This document shows positions 5,975-6,010 of a DNA stretch of 6,010 nucleotides, in pieces. This stretch comes from Sphaerochaetaceae bacterium. GTDB taxonomy: Bacteria > Spirochaetota > Spirochaetia > Sphaerochaetales > Sphaerochaetaceae. The position numbers and the translations under genes are program-made. The DNA is taken from assembly GCA_016302165.1 (NCBI GenBank), contig JAEDOD010000101.1, forward strand, positions 1 through 6,010. Reading direction: 5' to 3'. Every line of letters begins with the position of its first letter. Position 1 is the stretch's first letter. The notes under the pieces are model-generated. The model was not told the DNA's origin. It worked only from the letters and a program-made list of their open reading frames with translations, and ran no database searches.

Positions 5975-6010
5975 TATACTATGTCACCCACTAGTCTTTA
6001 AGAGGGTGGC
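5975..6010 (+). promoter_or_regulatory. TATACT box and inverted repeat at the window edge
   Basis: TATACT (5975-5980) resembles a -10 box, but I find no good -35 about 17 bp upstream. It is followed by GTCACCC (5983-5989) and GGGTGGC (6004-6010), a 7-bp inverted repeat with one G-U pair around a 14-nt loop. This could be an operator or leader hairpin of a next gene beyond the window. The right arm ends exactly at the edge, so its full extent is unknown. Confidence 0.25.

Overview
The window carries one compact, plus-strand operon of six genes (about 598-5877): a three-part TRAP transporter (dctP-, dctQ- and dctM-type), a GntR-family regulator of the FadR/FCD subgroup, and a transketolase split into an N-terminal and a C-terminal subunit gene. 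Gaps are 23, 2, 9 and 10 bp, and the last two genes overlap by 8 bp. A strong sigma-70-type promoter (517-544) and a dense cluster of palindromic half-sites (538-580) precede the first gene. A modest hairpin plus T-run (5882-5915) follows the last one.

The likely logic is substrate-inducible uptake and breakdown. The DctP protein captures a substrate (usually a carboxylate or sugar acid) outside the cytoplasmic membrane, and DctQ/DctM import it with an ion gradient. The FadR-type regulator probably binds the TTGTCAGACAA operator just after the transcription start and releases it when an effector is bound. The split transketolase then moves a two-carbon ketol unit from a pathway intermediate onto an acceptor aldose phosphate. 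No kinase, isomerase or dehydrogenase is in the window, so the substrate cannot be read from it. A transketolase inside a transporter-regulator operon suggests a dedicated catabolic role rather than the housekeeping pentose phosphate one.

The first 516 bases hold no convincing intact gene. They contain an interrupted reading frame that may be the tail of a decayed gene (2-157), four degenerate tandem units of 23 bp (172-263) that resemble the repeated transposase-binding ends of some insertion sequences, and a further stretch with nothing I can name. The last ~95 bases hold a TATACT box and an inverted repeat cut at the window edge.

Organism: a bacterium of moderate GC content with strong AGGAGG ribosome sites. 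The DctP signal peptide ends in a FANGA-like junction, which I associate with spirochaetes such as Sphaerochaeta or Treponema relatives. This is a weak guess from style, and a Clostridia-type anaerobe is not excluded. Every protein here belongs to a known family. The less described parts are the combination, the operator architecture and the upstream repeat array.
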